A DNA stretch of 64,000 nt from Sacculina carcini (taxonomy: Eukaryota; Arthropoda; Thecostraca; Sacculinidae), in contig OU696594.1 of the NCBI GenBank assembly GCA_916048095.2, positions 2,321,281-2,385,280 of the forward strand. Direction: 5' to 3'. This document shows, one piece after another, positions 22,916 through 34,249 of the stretch; within the stretch, counting starts at the first letter, position 1; every line of letters starts with the position of its first letter. The notes under the pieces were generated by a model. The model saw only the letters and a program-made list of their open reading frames with translations, was not told the origin of the DNA and did no database searches. The position numbers and the translations under genes are program-made.

Positions 22916-24450
22916 GCGACCTAAAAACCTAGGTTTTGTATATATAAAACGTTTTTTTTGTTTTCAAGAGTCATGCAAATAATTCGAATTATGGAAATGA
23001 TAAATTTGGAATGTTAAATGAATTATTTTTATCAACACATGAATTATTCATGGTTTTATTGGCCCTGTCAAATTGAATTATCATTAAATATGCACAATAA
23101 AATTGTTAAAATGTATCTGAAAGCCGTAATATCATTGTTTGCACGGTACTGTGTGGCACTTCTATGTACAGTACAGTTTTGCATTCAATTATTGAGTTAA
23201 TCATTGTGTAAGAAAGCAGTGTTTTTTAATCTTTTTTGCTAACTGCTAAAAACTGAAACTGTTTTAAAAATCAACAGGTGGCATAATTATTATTATTTTT
23301 TACACATTACCTTTTTCCTCCCAGAAATGAACTACGTGAAATATAATAACTTTCATGATTTCATTCAACAGATCAATTATTTGCAAATATAAAAGTACAT
23401 AAGTGTGTATATATAGAAATATACACACAAACTTAGTGTCCCTAATGAGACTACGAATAAAAGCGGGTCGCATTAATCAAAGTGGCAATCCTGACCAGAA
23501 AAACGGGAAATATTTTCGTGTAGGAAAAAAACGACTGAGGAAATATATTTAATGTACAAAAAGGTATTTGAACACAAATAACTACATCAAAGAAACCATC
23601 ATCCATAAAACCAGTTCTAAAAACAGGTTATTGATAAAATATAACAATTAATTTGGCTCAACTTTCCCTGATATGCCGCCATTTTTTTTCAAACTCTCTA
23701 CATCTACGATAACCGTCTTTAAAAAAATCGATTTTGAAAAAACATGGTTTAAAAAACAGTTTAAATCAAGTGATTTAACCAGCCGCTTTTACCAGCAGGC
23801 TACTTGATATACAAAAGGTATTTGAACGTACATCAATCAAATCTATTTTACATAGATACTGTTTTAGAAAACATTTTTTCATTAAAAAACGTTAAATATA
23901 CGTTTGTCAAAGAACACTTGACCAACCAATTAACTTGTTTTGTTCTGCTGTCAACATTTTCTGAATATGTACATTAATAAAACGAATTTAAAACCAGTTT
24001 GAAATACATCATTACATTCTTTCATAAAAAACATGGTTTCTCTAATAAATAAAAATCATAAATTTTCAATGATTTTGTTTTGTTCTGCTGACAAATTATT
24101 TCAAGTATCCACATCATAAAACCATCTTTAAAAATACATGGGTTTTCTCAATGAAAAAACCTACACCACCGGACCCGGATGCTTTTTCAAACAGTCTCCT
24201 GAGGTATTTATTGATAAATATTTGTCTTGTTTATACTATTATCAAATTATCTTTGAAATAAGACACGTAAAGATGTACAAAACATTAATTGAACTCATTT
24301 CTATGTACTAAAATCCAACATCCAATGACAATTGGTGCTAATTCTAAAAAACAAAAAACCCCTACAAAAACATGTCTTTTTTGCACACAAAAACGCATAA
24401 AAACGGGTATTTTTGCATTTCTACTTCGGGGGGCATAAGACCTTGCCTAA
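22916..24450 (+). other. AT-rich stretch of MGST1 intron 2, no gene
   Basis: Long AT-rich sequence with homopolymer A/T runs. No conserved ORF or repeat boundary is recognised. Confidence 0.5.
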
Positions 24451-24454
24451 GCTC

Positions 24455-24527
24455 TGTGTGTGTCTGTGTGTGTGTGTGTGTGTAAGTGTGTAAGTGTGTG
24501 TATGTGTGTGTAAGTGTGTGTGTGTGT
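24455..24527. repeat. TG-rich microsatellite
   Basis: Runs of TGTGTG interrupted by TAAGTG; noncoding. Confidence 0.9.
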
Positions 24528-25054
24528 AGTTTATTTATTGCCCACAACACATGACACAGTACAAAATAACAAAATATACACAATGGGCAATAAAGTGGGT
24601 CAACTTGTTTTCATAGCACAGCTATATAAACCTCATGAATTGTCAGATGAAACATTTAAGCATAACGCAGAATTTTTAACATATAATTTTGTGACATCAG
24701 CAATATTTGTGAGCACAATACATAATAGTGGACTTAACAAACACAATAATACACAATTCAACTGCACAATTCGATGAGACACATAACAACACTACTGCAC
24801 AATAATGGAGGATAAACACTAAACTCTGAATTGGCGCTCTGCATATTGAAAAGATATAGCCTCAGACTACTCTTAAACGTGTAAATCAAATAAATGGAAC
24901 CAATGTGTGTGTGTGTGTGTGTTTGTTCAGTTTATTGGCACATTTTCACGACAATCATTTCATGCGAATATACAAGGTATAAAATGGCAGAAATGTGCAT
25001 CGATCAAGCTCATAGATGGACATGATTGATGTGCAATATAGTACAATCAGAGAG

Positions 25055-25500
25055 AGAGAGAGTGTGTGTGTGTGTGTGTGTACTCACCTATTTGTACTCA
25101 CATATTTGTACTCACATATTTGTTTACCACAGGAGATGAGCTGTGCTCGTACTGTCCTGTTTCCAACCCACCCTCTAACCTATCTTCCTTGAAACTCCCA
25201 GTATTTCACACTATATCCAGTCTTTCTTTAAATGTTCCTACACTATTAACTCCTACAATATTCTCCCCTAACTGATTCCAGACACCAACACACCTATATG
25301 GGAAACTATACTTCTTAACATCTCTCAAACATCTAGTCCTTTTCAGTTTTTTCCATGACCCCTCTTGCCTGAATTATGCCAAACTACAATTATCCCTATC
25401 TAACTTTTGCATACCCATTCTATGTGTAAAATATTAATCAAGTCGCCTCTTTACCTACGTTGTTCTAAAGATGGTAAAAAAGCACTTTTAGTCTTTCCTC
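25055..25500 (+). repeat. Dispersed LINE/SINE-like 3' end segment
   Basis: After a GAGAGA/GTGTGT run, TACTCACCTATTTGTACTCACAT-like triplicated sequence is followed by ~350 bp rich in CTCCCAGTATTTCACAC-type pyrimidine tracts and the motif TATGGGAAACTATACTTC. This layout resembles the widespread invertebrate repeat that starts TACTCACCTA. I base this only on resemblance and no second copy is in the window. Confidence 0.35.
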
Positions 25501-25502
25501 AT

Positions 25503-25504
<2 letters not shown>

Positions 25505-25568
<64 letters not shown>
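25505..25568. repeat. (GT)n microsatellite
   Basis: Long pure GT run inside MGST1 intron 2, about 150 bp upstream of coding exon 3. Confidence 0.95.
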
Positions 25569-25571
<3 letters not shown>

Positions 25572-25720
25572 TTTTGGCAACAACGCTCAAAGTGTTGAAT
25601 ATAGGCATGTTGGGGTATTGATATTGTTATTCTATTTTCGTGATTTTTTCATTTGTTTGTTGTTTATGTTCATCTTATTATCAGTTTATGTATGTGTATG
25701 TATGTGTGTGTGTGTGTCAG

Positions 25721-25810
25721 GTGCGTCAGCCAGCACGTGGCATATGTTTCCTGGTGGGAATGGTCATCAATGTCTATGTGTGTGTGCAAATTATAATGGC
25801 CACACTGTGA
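25721..25810 (+). CDS. MGST1-like, terminal coding exon 3
   Basis: Too short to stand out as an ORF. After the acceptor GTGTGTGTCAG, 29 phase-0 codons read VRQPARGICFLVGMVINVY... and stop at TGA 25808-25810. They align with the C-terminal QPNRALSFFVG helix of vertebrate MGST1. Together the three exons give 150 residues, against about 155 for the family. Intron 2 is 10.2 kb. Confidence 0.78.
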   Translation: MRQPARGICFLVGMVINVYVCVQIIMATL

Positions 25811-26711
25811 ATGACCTTGACACAAGCGCACGTGCGCGCGTATGTACATAATCAATGGTGTTGGGATATATTGACTGGGGAATGTGATTTATTCCCTCTC
25901 CATGACAGATTTATACAGATGTTTATTTGTACTGTTGGTTCAAACTATTAGATATTATATTGATGTTATCAATGTGAATGAACTGTTGAGGCCACAGTGA
26001 TCTAACTCGTATTTGCACAATAAGCTATTATGATACTCTATTAATTATTGTTGTGTAGGTGGTGTGTGCGTTGTTTAGTTTGTATATAATCCTTCATTGA
26101 GGCTATGTTTATATCTATGCTGTGTTGGTGCTAATGTATATGGGGAAATATATGTGAAAACATCTTATGAACGTTCAATTTCTTGAATTTTCTCAATTAG
26201 CTGATCAGTATTTTGTCAGGTAATTTTTACTGTGAATTCTATTCGGGACCACCTGTTTAGGATGCGAAATTGCCCTCGACGTTATACAACAATTTTCGAT
26301 TATGTTTTGGAGCACTATTTGGTTTCATTGTTTCATGTACTGATTATCTCAGTGTTTCTCAACATGGGGTGTATGGAACCCCAGGGGGCCCACTGGATTT
26401 TGTTGAGGAACCATGGGATACAACTTAAAAAATGAAGGGGCCACCATGTTTTCTCACGAGTCACGAAATATATATGTTGACCCAATTTATTATTCTATGT
26501 TGTTATTGTCGATGTTGTTCATTTCAATAGTTTAATCCGCCGTGACAATGAGACCCCCGGTGTTTGCCTGGCGCGTGTATATAATCGCCGACGTCCTTGT
26601 ATATATGTGTACGGTCGTGGCGTTGTTTTGATGGTCGGTGGAAATAGTCGCCGGCGTACATGAGCTAATCCTCTGGAGAAATCGCGTCGCGACGATCCAT
26701 GTGTATATAGG

Positions 26712-26872
26712 TTAAGGCCTCAAGTGACAGCTGCTAAGGTTAAAATGACAACTGCTACACGGGAAGAAGTGGAAGCTTATGAACACACACAGGTGTGCCC
26801 CGTGCAGAAACGACCACCGCTACCACCGCAGAAACGACCCTTTCCATGCTATGGCGCCACAAGGGCGGAGAA
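26712..26872 (+). repeat. Dispersed repeat, copy 2
   Basis: Second copy of the block at 15034-15175, with a small internal insertion (AAGGTTAAAATGACAACTGC). Confidence 0.65.
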
Positions 26873-27269
26873 CGTATTAGAGAGGGTCTCCTCCCCATAA
26901 TGCATGACACAGCACATGACTGATATATTGTACCATTTACTGTTTGGTGGACAGGGACTGTTGGTTTATAGATTTCACCCAATGAAATTCTCCTCCGCCG
27001 GGTCACGAGGACTAAGGGGGCAAGGACTGTTTGTGGGGGGCCAGAAGGACTTACAGTTGAAGGTCATGGCAAGAAAACGGTTGAGAGACACTGGATTATC
27101 CGGCAAACTCACAGTCGTCTGCATTTCTGAGCGCTTGTATTGGACACACACACACTTATTTTACAACACACGACGTGTCTCGCACACATAGACGATCAGT
27201 ATTTGTGATAGAGGGTGATTCGGGAAGAGAGGTGGTGGGACGAGACTAGAGGTACTGGTAGAAAACGGT

Positions 27270-27425
27270 GGCAGTTTGGCGTGCGGACGACGCGTGCTGG
27301 GCTTCTACAGTGCAGTGTGACCAGTGCGCCCATACTGCCGGTCTCACTCGTAGCCGGAATGTGGTGCCTGTTGACAAACCGACCAGTGCGTGTAAATATC
27401 GGAACTCTGGACATTGCGCCTCAGG
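27270..27425 (+). pseudogene. Gag zinc-knuckle relic (Ty3/gypsy-like)
   Basis: The + frame at 27268 reads CDQCAHTAGLTRSR ... CKYRNSGHCAS, which looks like a degraded CCHC double knuckle of a gypsy gag. It is cut at about 27411 by a MITE. Low certainty. Confidence 0.35.
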
Positions 27426-27560
27426 TACGTTTGGTCCCGCTTCAGTCCCGGTTCTCTTTGCCTTTGCAAAGAACTTAGCCTAACCAGCCTTATCTAACCC
27501 AACATAGAAAAATAGGGAGCCGAAACTCAAACGGCACCAAACGTACCTGAAGCGCAATAT
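27411..27560. mobile_element. Palindromic MITE, copy 1
   Basis: ATTGCGCCTCAGGTACGTTTGGT at the left matches the inverse of ACCAAACGTACCTGAAGCGCAAT at the right over about 23 bp. The core carries AACC-rich sequence. A second member lies at 31640-31795. No ORF. Confidence 0.75.
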
Positions 27561-28309
27561 TGTTTTCCAAATATATTCATCATTATCGCCTGTGTATGAT
27601 TTATCCTGTATCTTATTATTATTTTGTTTTCGAACTGTCTTCTCTCTGGAATTGTTTACTTTTTTATCTCTCTCTCTACAAGTTTTGGGCGTTTCCAGTA
27701 AATGGGGCCACCGCAGGGTGGTAATAGTGCTTGCACTCTTCCCCCATGCTACTGGACTTGCCTGTAATTAATAATAATAATAATATAGTTATGGCAATGG
27801 ACGGTTTTATGATTCAACATCGTGGCGCCACAAGGCCATTTATCTCATCTCCCTGTGATCTCGTATGAAATCGCTCAAAAGTGGCCATATGTTTATTAGG
27901 TATATTCCATCGATATCAACGCAATATTTTCCAAAAAATAATTAATTGATTGATTTCAATTAATTGATAGCTTGAAAGAGTTATGATAGGAAATGATATG
28001 ATATCGTATGTGAAATGATAAACAAGCTTGAAAGTGAATGGGTCAATCCATTTGCTTGAATTACTTCATTTCAGTCGTTTGGCAATAATGTGCCCCTGTC
28101 GAGAAGAAATAGATTGGTGTTTATTGGTAACTGGTACCTTAATTGTTTTTTAACTGTTTCTGTTATACTAATGTGTGTTGTTATGTGAATGCTTTCGTGC
28201 GAGATGAGAGAGTGAGGTTTTGTGTGAGCGAGTCAGTATGCTTGGTTGTGTGTCGTTTACTGTGTTTATAGGTGTGTCTGTATGTGTGTATGAGTGTCAT
28301 GCTGACGAG

Positions 28310-28486
28310 TGGTCGTGCCCTGCGGCGGCGAGCGGGTGACCGGCTCGCCGCTGATTGGTTGTTGCGATGCGTGTGTGTGTGTGTGTGTGTGTATGTGCTC
28401 TCGTGTGTGAATCGTGTACGTGGTGTGACGTCTTGTAGGCGCCCGTGAGGCAGTGATGCCCACGCGCGCCTGTCTGTAAATATAGT
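28310..28486 (+). repeat. Dispersed GTG-rich repeat, copy 1
   Basis: GCGGCGAGCG-GTGACCGGCTCG-CGCTGATTGGTTG, then a GT run, then CCCGTGAGGCAGTGATGCCC and TGTCTGTAAATATA. Copies at 36230-36436 and 39035-39245. It abuts the Mhc stop codon, so it probably supplies the Mhc 3' UTR. Confidence 0.7.
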
Positions 28487-28627
28487 TTAGTATTTTGTTG
28501 TTTTCTTCATGTGCTTGGAACATACCGGAGTATTACCGCGCACCACCGAGGCGCCTCTGCCACGAGCCCTGAACTTGGCCAGGGTTTGTTCGGCTAGTTC
28601 ACATCGCTCGCCGGACTCGTCCATCTC
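28487..28627 (-). CDS. Mhc terminal coding exon (e23)
   Basis: Acceptor TTGACACAG|GAGATG. It encodes the last rod heptads (AEQTLAKFRARGRGASV) and a short non-helical tailpiece ending KKTTKY and TAA (28487-28489). Too short and divergent to be found except by position and the conserved AEQ-LAKFRA-GR pattern. An internal CCG|GTATGT looks like a usable splice donor, so a further alternative tailpiece exon could exist. Confidence 0.85.
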   Translation of the reverse strand, partial: EMDESGERCELAEQTLAKFRARGRGASVVRGNTPVCSKHMKKTTKY

Positions 28628-28702
28628 CTGTGTCAACAGTGGTCAAACATCATTCAGGCGCTCTACATCAAAATCTACACTAGCCGCCGCAACGTTTTCC
28701 AG

Positions 28703-29040
28703 GCACGAGTGTTGATATCATACGTTTACATGTAAATTGGTCATAAATTGGAAGACCCTGGCTTTCAACATCACGAGCTAACTATAAATACTTTAGCATG
28801 ACCGACAGTGAACCCAATATGTTGACTTCTACCAGGATACTTGAAATTATCAGGTGAAGTATTGTTTGAGCATCATTAGAGGTCGGTTTTTGTTTTGTAC
28901 GAACCGTTCTCTGTCGTGTAAGCTACAAATCATTTGGTTCCAACGCTTCCAGCTATGGGTAGTCAAAAATTACCATTAAATAATTATGTCAAGAATAATC
29001 AATTATCACAAATGTGGTGTTTCACTTCCATGCTGTCAAT
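28703..29040 (-). repeat. Dispersed ~350-bp repeat, copy 1
   Basis: Begins GCACGAGTGTTGATATCATA on +; strongly similar to 52161-52510. Both copies lie just upstream (in Mhc sense) of an Mhc exon. No ORF. Confidence 0.75.
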
Positions 29041-29744
29041 ACAGGAATATTTGTGTTATTTTGGCACCCACTGTATATTACACTATATTCTGGATTATGC
29101 TGTCCGTTTATTGTATAATACACTAAATGGTGTACCATTATTTTAGATCAGTTCGTTTGGATGAAGTAATTTGGCTGATAAAGCTGGTTTGCGGGTACAT
29201 TGTCCAATTTAATTTACTCTATAACACAATTTCTAATGAGTGAATTGACATTTTAGTTGTGGCGCATAGTGGTGGATTAAATTATACACAATTCTTAATC
29301 CTAATACAATCAATTTCCCAAAATCGAAATTCTTAATCTTTATTATAATACATAATTTATTCATAATTCTTGATTTATTATGAAGCATTCGATTAAAATA
29401 CAGTATTTGTACTCAAACTCAGCGTCAGGGAATATTTTTGTATGCATTTTAGTATGCGAAAAGTATATGAGCGACATCCTAATTTACGTTTGCGGCTTTT
29501 TCTTTATATCACTTCATGCGATTGCTAATTTTCCGCTCCAATCTTCATTTAGGGATTTCTGTTTTGTTCTACAGTATAACAAGTAATGGGAAATATGCTT
29601 CAGAAAGTTAATGTTTTCAGAAAATTTTCACAACACTGCGCATTGTGGCGCATTTCTCCTAATCGTTATTTTTTACCAAAGGCGTAACTGAAAACATTGA
29701 TGGTGGGTGAATTATTTACTGTTTAATTAGTTATTTATTTACTT
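29041..29744. other. Mhc intron, AT-rich, no feature recognised
   Basis: AT-rich sequence in the last Mhc intron. I see nothing coding or repetitive. Confidence 0.5.
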
Positions 29745-30175
29745 ATTGTTAATTGTTTATTTATTGTTATTTATTTATTGTTATTTATATATTTATTGTT
29801 ATTTATTTAATTATTGTTATTTATTTAATTATTGTTATTTATTTAATTATTGTTATTAATTTATTTAATGTTATTTATTTATTCATTGTTATTTATTTAT
29901 TTATTCATTGTTATTTATTTATTCATTCATTGTTATTTATTTATTTATTCATTGTTATTTATTTATTTATTCATTGTTATTTATTTATTTATTCATTGTT
30001 ATTTATTTATTTATTTATTGTTATTTATTTAATTATTGTTATTTATTTATTTATTGTTATTTATTTATTTATTTATTGTTATTTATTGTTATTTATTTAA
30101 TTATTGTTAATTATTTAGTTATTTATTATTAATTATTTCTTGATCAATTATTTATTTATTATTCATTTAGGTATC
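29745..30175. repeat. TTATTTAT/ATTGTTATTTA minisatellite
   Basis: About 430 bp of ATTGTTATTTATTTA units of 16-24 bp with ATTC or AATT variants. It produces Leu/Ile/Tyr-rich ORFs that are not genes. Confidence 0.9.
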
Positions 30176-30536
30176 TGGACTGCATATCACATTCAGTAGT
30201 GGGAATATTTGATCTACCAGCATACTGCCCTGTGTCCTAGCATTTTTACAATAAAAAGATCAAATAGATCTATTTAAGTGAATAAACTACATTTACCGTT
30301 TGTACTTATGTACGAATTTATAGCTGTTGGCGGTAAATGTCAATGATAAATTTGTGGATGTTTTTTTCGTCCTTGCTAGCTCGTATTCTTCTTGTTTGTG
30401 AGCTCCCGTTTTAATATTATTATCATTTTTGTATCTCTTTATCACATGTTTATCGCGTCTTGGCTGATTAGTGCGCTTTATCAAATACACGGTTTGTTTG
30501 TTTGTTTGTAAGGTCAAATAAGGCGTACGCTCTAGT

Positions 30537-30802
30537 ATAGTGGCTCTTCACTTTTTTTCTGATTCCTCAATTTTAAATGAGCCATCTCTTCATTTCCCAC
30601 AACAGCGCTGATAAGTTCAATAAATTTAATTGGTACATCAAAGTAAATGTCAAGAAGACAATAGAAACAAGAGTTAACAAATTTGAATTGATAAGAACAC
30701 ACATAGTTGTCCTGTTCTGTCCGATCTTTAGCTTCCCACTTGACAACTCTTCCATTCCCCACCAGACAGGGGAATTCCCTACACAGGTTAAGAACCCCTG
30801 TT
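30537..30802. mobile_element. hAT-like MITE (tentative)
   Basis: Left end TAGTGGCTCTTCA and right end TTAAGAACCCCTG resemble hAT-type termini. Flanking CTCTAGTA and TTCTAGTG are an imperfect 8-bp pair. No transposase. Confidence 0.35.
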
Positions 30803-30927
30803 CTAGTGTATTCACACGTGTATAATTTGGTTGCACTTATCACCATTCGACTGATCTGTATTGAACCATTACTCAATGGTTCAATGGCACCCAGCATGCG
30901 TTCTGTTCAGCACGTGCCATTACAAAC

Positions 30928-31071
30928 CTGCTGAGATTTCCTGAATTTGGCCAGATTGAGAGCGGCGATCTCTTCAGCTTCCTCAATCTGCCGCTTGTAA
31001 GTTTTGATCTTTTGTTGCAGTTTGTCGACCACATCCTGCATGCGCTCGTGATTCTTGCGATCCTCGTCTCC
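30928..31071 (-). CDS. Mhc exon e22 (rod, light meromyosin)
   Basis: AATTCAG|GGAGAC to CAGCAG|GTTTGT, 48 codons, phase 0/0. Highly conserved LMM heptads: [34 protein letters not shown]. Confidence 0.96.
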
Positions 31072-31299
31072 CTGAATTGCCGCAAATATAATGTTAGCTG
31101 GCGTTGTTACTTGAAGTTGAATAACTAGGAAATAATCGTACAGCATCAAAGACGAAACAAAATTGATAACAGTTTGATAAAATACAGACGGGTTAACTTG
31201 GACGAAATCGTTTCTCAGCGGTGAAGATATTGCTGAAAATTCCATGGTGTTATCGGAACATGTATTTATCGAATTGGTATTCATTTTCTACTATCTGAC

Positions 31300-31476
31300 C
31301 TGGAAGCTCAACTCCTTGATGCGTCGCTCGGTCTTGCGTAGGTTTCCTAGCGTCTCGCTATGGCGTCGCTGTTCTGTGTCCAGCTCTGTCTCCAACGTTC
31401 TCAGGCGATCCTCCAGCTTCTGCACCATCTTGCGTCCATTCTTGATTGCCACCTGTTCTGCTTCGTCCACTCGATT
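31300..31476 (-). CDS. Mhc exon e21 (rod)
   Basis: CAATGTAG|AATCGA to TTCCAG|GTCAGA, 59 codons, phase 0/0. Contains [15 protein letters not shown] and [10 protein letters not shown], the segment holding the conserved rod skip-like region. Confidence 0.95.
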
Positions 31477-31639
31477 CTACATTGCCGCACATACACACAC
31501 GTACGGGATCAGCAGCAAAGTTCTGTAATTGCTTACATTTCAGTGTGAGGAATTCAGCATGCCAAGCCTTTCTTCATTGTATTTCTTGTTCAACCATAAT
31601 TTTTAACTGATTCTTTGTCAAATTTGGGGCAAGGCATTA

Positions 31640-31795
31640 TTACGCCCCTGGTACGTTTGGTCCCGGTTTTTTTCTCTTTCCTTACCAACGTAACCTAACT
31701 AATCTAACTTAACCCAACCTTAGCTAACCTAACAATGAAATAGAAAAAGAGTCGGGACTGAAGGCAGTCGGGACCAAGCGTACCCGGGCGTAACA
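31640..31795. mobile_element. Palindromic MITE, copy 2
   Basis: Ends CGCCCCTGGTACGTTTGGTC and GGACCAAGCGTACCCGGGCG are inverted, flanked by TTA/TAA. The core contains AACCTAAC-rich sequence. Same family as 27411-27560. Confidence 0.75.
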
Positions 31796-31913
31796 TGCTG
31801 GTGCCCTATCCTCGTACTGCAAGGTGTCAGGATTGCATGATTTGTGAGATAACGTGAACCAACTCAACACCACTCCCGAGAAAAAACTGAGGTTTTTATC
31901 AATTTATTTTCAC

Positions 31914-32004
31914 CTGCAGTTCTTTGACGTGAGTCTCCAGCGAGCGACGAGATTTCTCCTGATGCTGAGCATTCTCCTGTTCAGCTCTCAACTCGTCGGC
32001 CAAT
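31914..32004 (-). CDS. Mhc exon e20 (rod)
   Basis: GACTGGCAG|ATTGGC to CTGCAG|GTGAAA, 91 nt, completing the split Arg codon of e19. Reads LADELRAEQENAQHQEKSRR. Confidence 0.94.
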
Positions 32005-32364
32005 CTGCCAGTCACATTCACGGCACGTTTAAATATGCAGCATTGTTGAAGTGTGAAAAATTCTTCAATATCGTTCAATTCTTCCTATGTCCCGCCATCC
32101 TGACATCTTTAAACTTCTTTGTTGTATTTTGTGCTGAATGTTTATTATGTGTGGCTTGGCCAATACATGAGGATGATTATATTGTTGTTCTACGTTGTGT
32201 TTGAGCATCTGTTGGAAGTCTGCAATACTATATTTTATTTTCACTTTTATCGTACTCTGGCTCGGACTTTCCTTTCCACTAGCTTATGTATTTTAAGAAT
32301 AAGTGTGCTCGTGTTTGTGTTTACTGGGTTATGATCTATTTTGTGCCAGCTAGTCCTCCACAAT

Positions 32365-32495
32365 TAATGGGAATAGAGGAAAATTTCTTATATCCGGGGA
32401 AAATTACACGCAAAGCATAGAAGACGGGTCCAAAGAAATACTATCTCATATGCGAATTTCTCATATATCCGGGGTTCTCTTATAAGCGGGGTTCA
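32365..32495 (+). repeat. pogo/Tigger-like MITE fragment
   Basis: Shares AAATTTCTTATATCCGGGGA and TTACACGCAAAGCATAGAAG with the repeats at 33588-33764 and 40629-40802. Truncated. Confidence 0.6.
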
Positions 32496-32679
32496 TTCCC
32501 ACATGTTTGAGGATTGTTTGCTGATAATTCACAATGGTGATCCATAGTCTTACAAAACAAGCATTAAGCCATTGGTGACAACAATGTGGCATTGTCATAC
32601 ACATCGGTTTTGTACTTTCACACTTGTGAACTGTTGGAGTACAGAAATATTAGCCATAGTCCTAACATTTCATATTTGG

Positions 32680-32880
32680 ACAGTGTCGGCGCCAAGTGGC
32701 GTTTGGAGGGCTGAAGCCCCTCACCCTCAAATTTGCCAAGACGGGCGGTCCCCTCCAAAAAATCCTGACCATGAAGGCTTCGAGTGTAGTTTCTAATGTT
32801 TCGCCAAGCCCACGCATCATTTTCCGTAGCCCCACCCCCTCAACCCTTCCAAAGGAAAAGTCCTAGCGCCTCCACTGCAG
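32680..32880. repeat. MITE-like block with CAGTG ends (tentative)
   Basis: CAGTGTCGGCGCCAAGTGGCG at the left, reading inward, resembles the inverse of the right end CTAGCGCCTCCACTGCAG. The interior is C-rich. No ORF. Confidence 0.4.
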
Positions 32881-33024
32881 TTGGGGCCTGTCAAACAAGG
32901 ATATTCTGGTTCTGGTACAGTCAGAGTTTATTTCAGTCAACTACAGCTATATAGAGGTGAACTTTGTTCAAGGAACAAATTACATACAATTTTCCAACCA
33001 GCAAGAAAAAGTTGTCCCAACAAA

Positions 33025-33027
<3 letters not shown>

Positions 33028-33089
<62 letters not shown>
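33028..33089. repeat. (TA)n microsatellite
   Basis: Pure AT dinucleotide run in an Mhc intron. Confidence 0.95.
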
Positions 33090-33098
<9 letters not shown>

Positions 33099-33342
33099 AT
33101 GTATATGAAATCACGCATTATGGTAGCATATGGTCATTTTTCGTACGAATGGTATTCGATCATTGATCGAGTGCTATATAATCATTAAATGCTAAATATC
33201 TCCATTTGTTGAATGGCAAATATTTGCTATATTGATTAAATCACTTTGGCTCTTGTACATTTGGATGATATCATTCCAGAATTATTCATTATATTGATTG
33301 ATCTACATGATAAATATCGTGTGAAATTTCATGTGCTGATAC

Positions 33343-33530
33343 CTGGCGGCGTCAACCATAGCTTTTTTAGCTTTCTCTTCTGAGTTGCGAGCTTCGTTGA
33401 GCATTTCGTCGAGGTCAGTATGCAGCGTGTTGATCTCGCTGTCCAGTTTTCTGTTTGCAGCACTCACAGCAGCCAGATTGTTCTGCGTATCGGCCAAGTG
33501 GTCGCTGCAGTTAACCAGCTCGGTCTCCGC
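33343..33530 (-). CDS. Mhc exon e19 (rod)
   Basis: AAAACAG|GCGGAG to GCCGCCAG|GTATCA, 188 nt, ends phase 2. Reads NTLHTDLDEMLNEARNSEEK followed by KKAMVDAA. Confidence 0.96.
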
Positions 33531-33587
33531 CTGTTTTCACAGTCCGACGTCAGCATCGTTGTTTGAACATTGTTTGTGAGGCAAAAT

Positions 33588-33764
33588 AGGGTGGAGCCCC
33601 GATATAAGAGAGTTGTCGGGAGTGGAGAAAAAGTTTCTCTTGTATCCGGGGAAAATTACACGTAAAGTATAGAAGACGGTCCCGCAGAAATACTCTGTTA
33701 TAAGCAGAGTTCTCTCATAACCGGAGTTATAATACTCGGGTCTCTTCTATCCGGGTTACACTGA
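33588..33764 (+). mobile_element. pogo/Tigger-like MITE
   Basis: Ends show the CCGATATAAGAGA and CCGGGTTACACTG pattern typical of Tc1/mariner-pogo relatives, with internal TAAGAG/TCTCTTATA palindromes. Copies at 40629-40802 (inverted) and 32365-32495 (partial). Confidence 0.65.
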
Positions 33765-33906
33765 ATCATTAGTTTCTCTACTCCATTTTTAAAACAATAA
33801 ACATACGATATTATATCAGAAAAACGCTGCTTTTCAATCAGGATGGCTTTAGTTTCTTCTTTGCTCATACTTTTTCCAATCGTCTTGAATAATTAATAAA
33901 AATCAC

Positions 33907-34249
33907 CTGGCGACGTCCGCGATCGGCCTGTTCCAGAAGCATGCGACTCTCGTCCAACTCTCCATGCAGAGCGTTCGAGCGTCGCTCCGATATGCCCAGC
34001 TGCTCGCGAACGTCGCCGCGGTTGCGCTGCTCCTCGCTCACTCGACCTTGCAGCTCGCGTATCTCGTTCTGGTAACGCTTGGCGTTCTTTTGTGCCTCGC
34101 CGCTGGCCTTGTTGGCGTGATCCAGTGCAATCTCCAGCTCGGATATGTCCGACTCGAGTTTCTTCTTCATACGCAGCCCCTCAGCTCGACCCTTGGCTTC
34201 AGTCTCAAGAGAGGACTGCATTGCATCCAGTTGTTTCTGATGTGTCTTT
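33907..34249 (-). CDS. Mhc exon e18 (rod)
   Basis: TTTTGCAG|AAAGAC to CGCCAG|GTGATT, 343 nt (1+342). Reads QKQLDAMQSSLETEAKGR, LEIALDHANKAS, REQLGISERRSNAL, LLEQADRGRRQ; characteristic LMM. Confidence 0.97.

Larger units (their letters stand above)
25811..28486. other. Convergent intergenic region between MGST1 and Mhc
   Basis: Holds one dispersed repeat, one palindromic MITE, a gag-knuckle relic and a hAT-terminus-like CAGTGTTTCTCAACATGG at about 26350. No other host exon is supported. Confidence 0.5.

Noticed and set aside
25507-25851. Val/Cys-rich ORF containing the GT run
   Set aside because: The N-terminal half is microsatellite. The only real coding part is the 29-codon MGST1 terminal exon in another interpretation of the same stretch.
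29753-30132. Leu/Ile/Tyr-rich ORFs resembling a multi-pass membrane protein
   Set aside because: They are translations of the TTATTTAT minisatellite; all three frames stay open for the same reason.
30532-30897. ORF just downstream of Mhc exon e22 as the last myosin exon
   Set aside because: No heptad pattern and no acceptor in phase; the terminal exon with AEQTLAKFRARGR is at 28487-28627.
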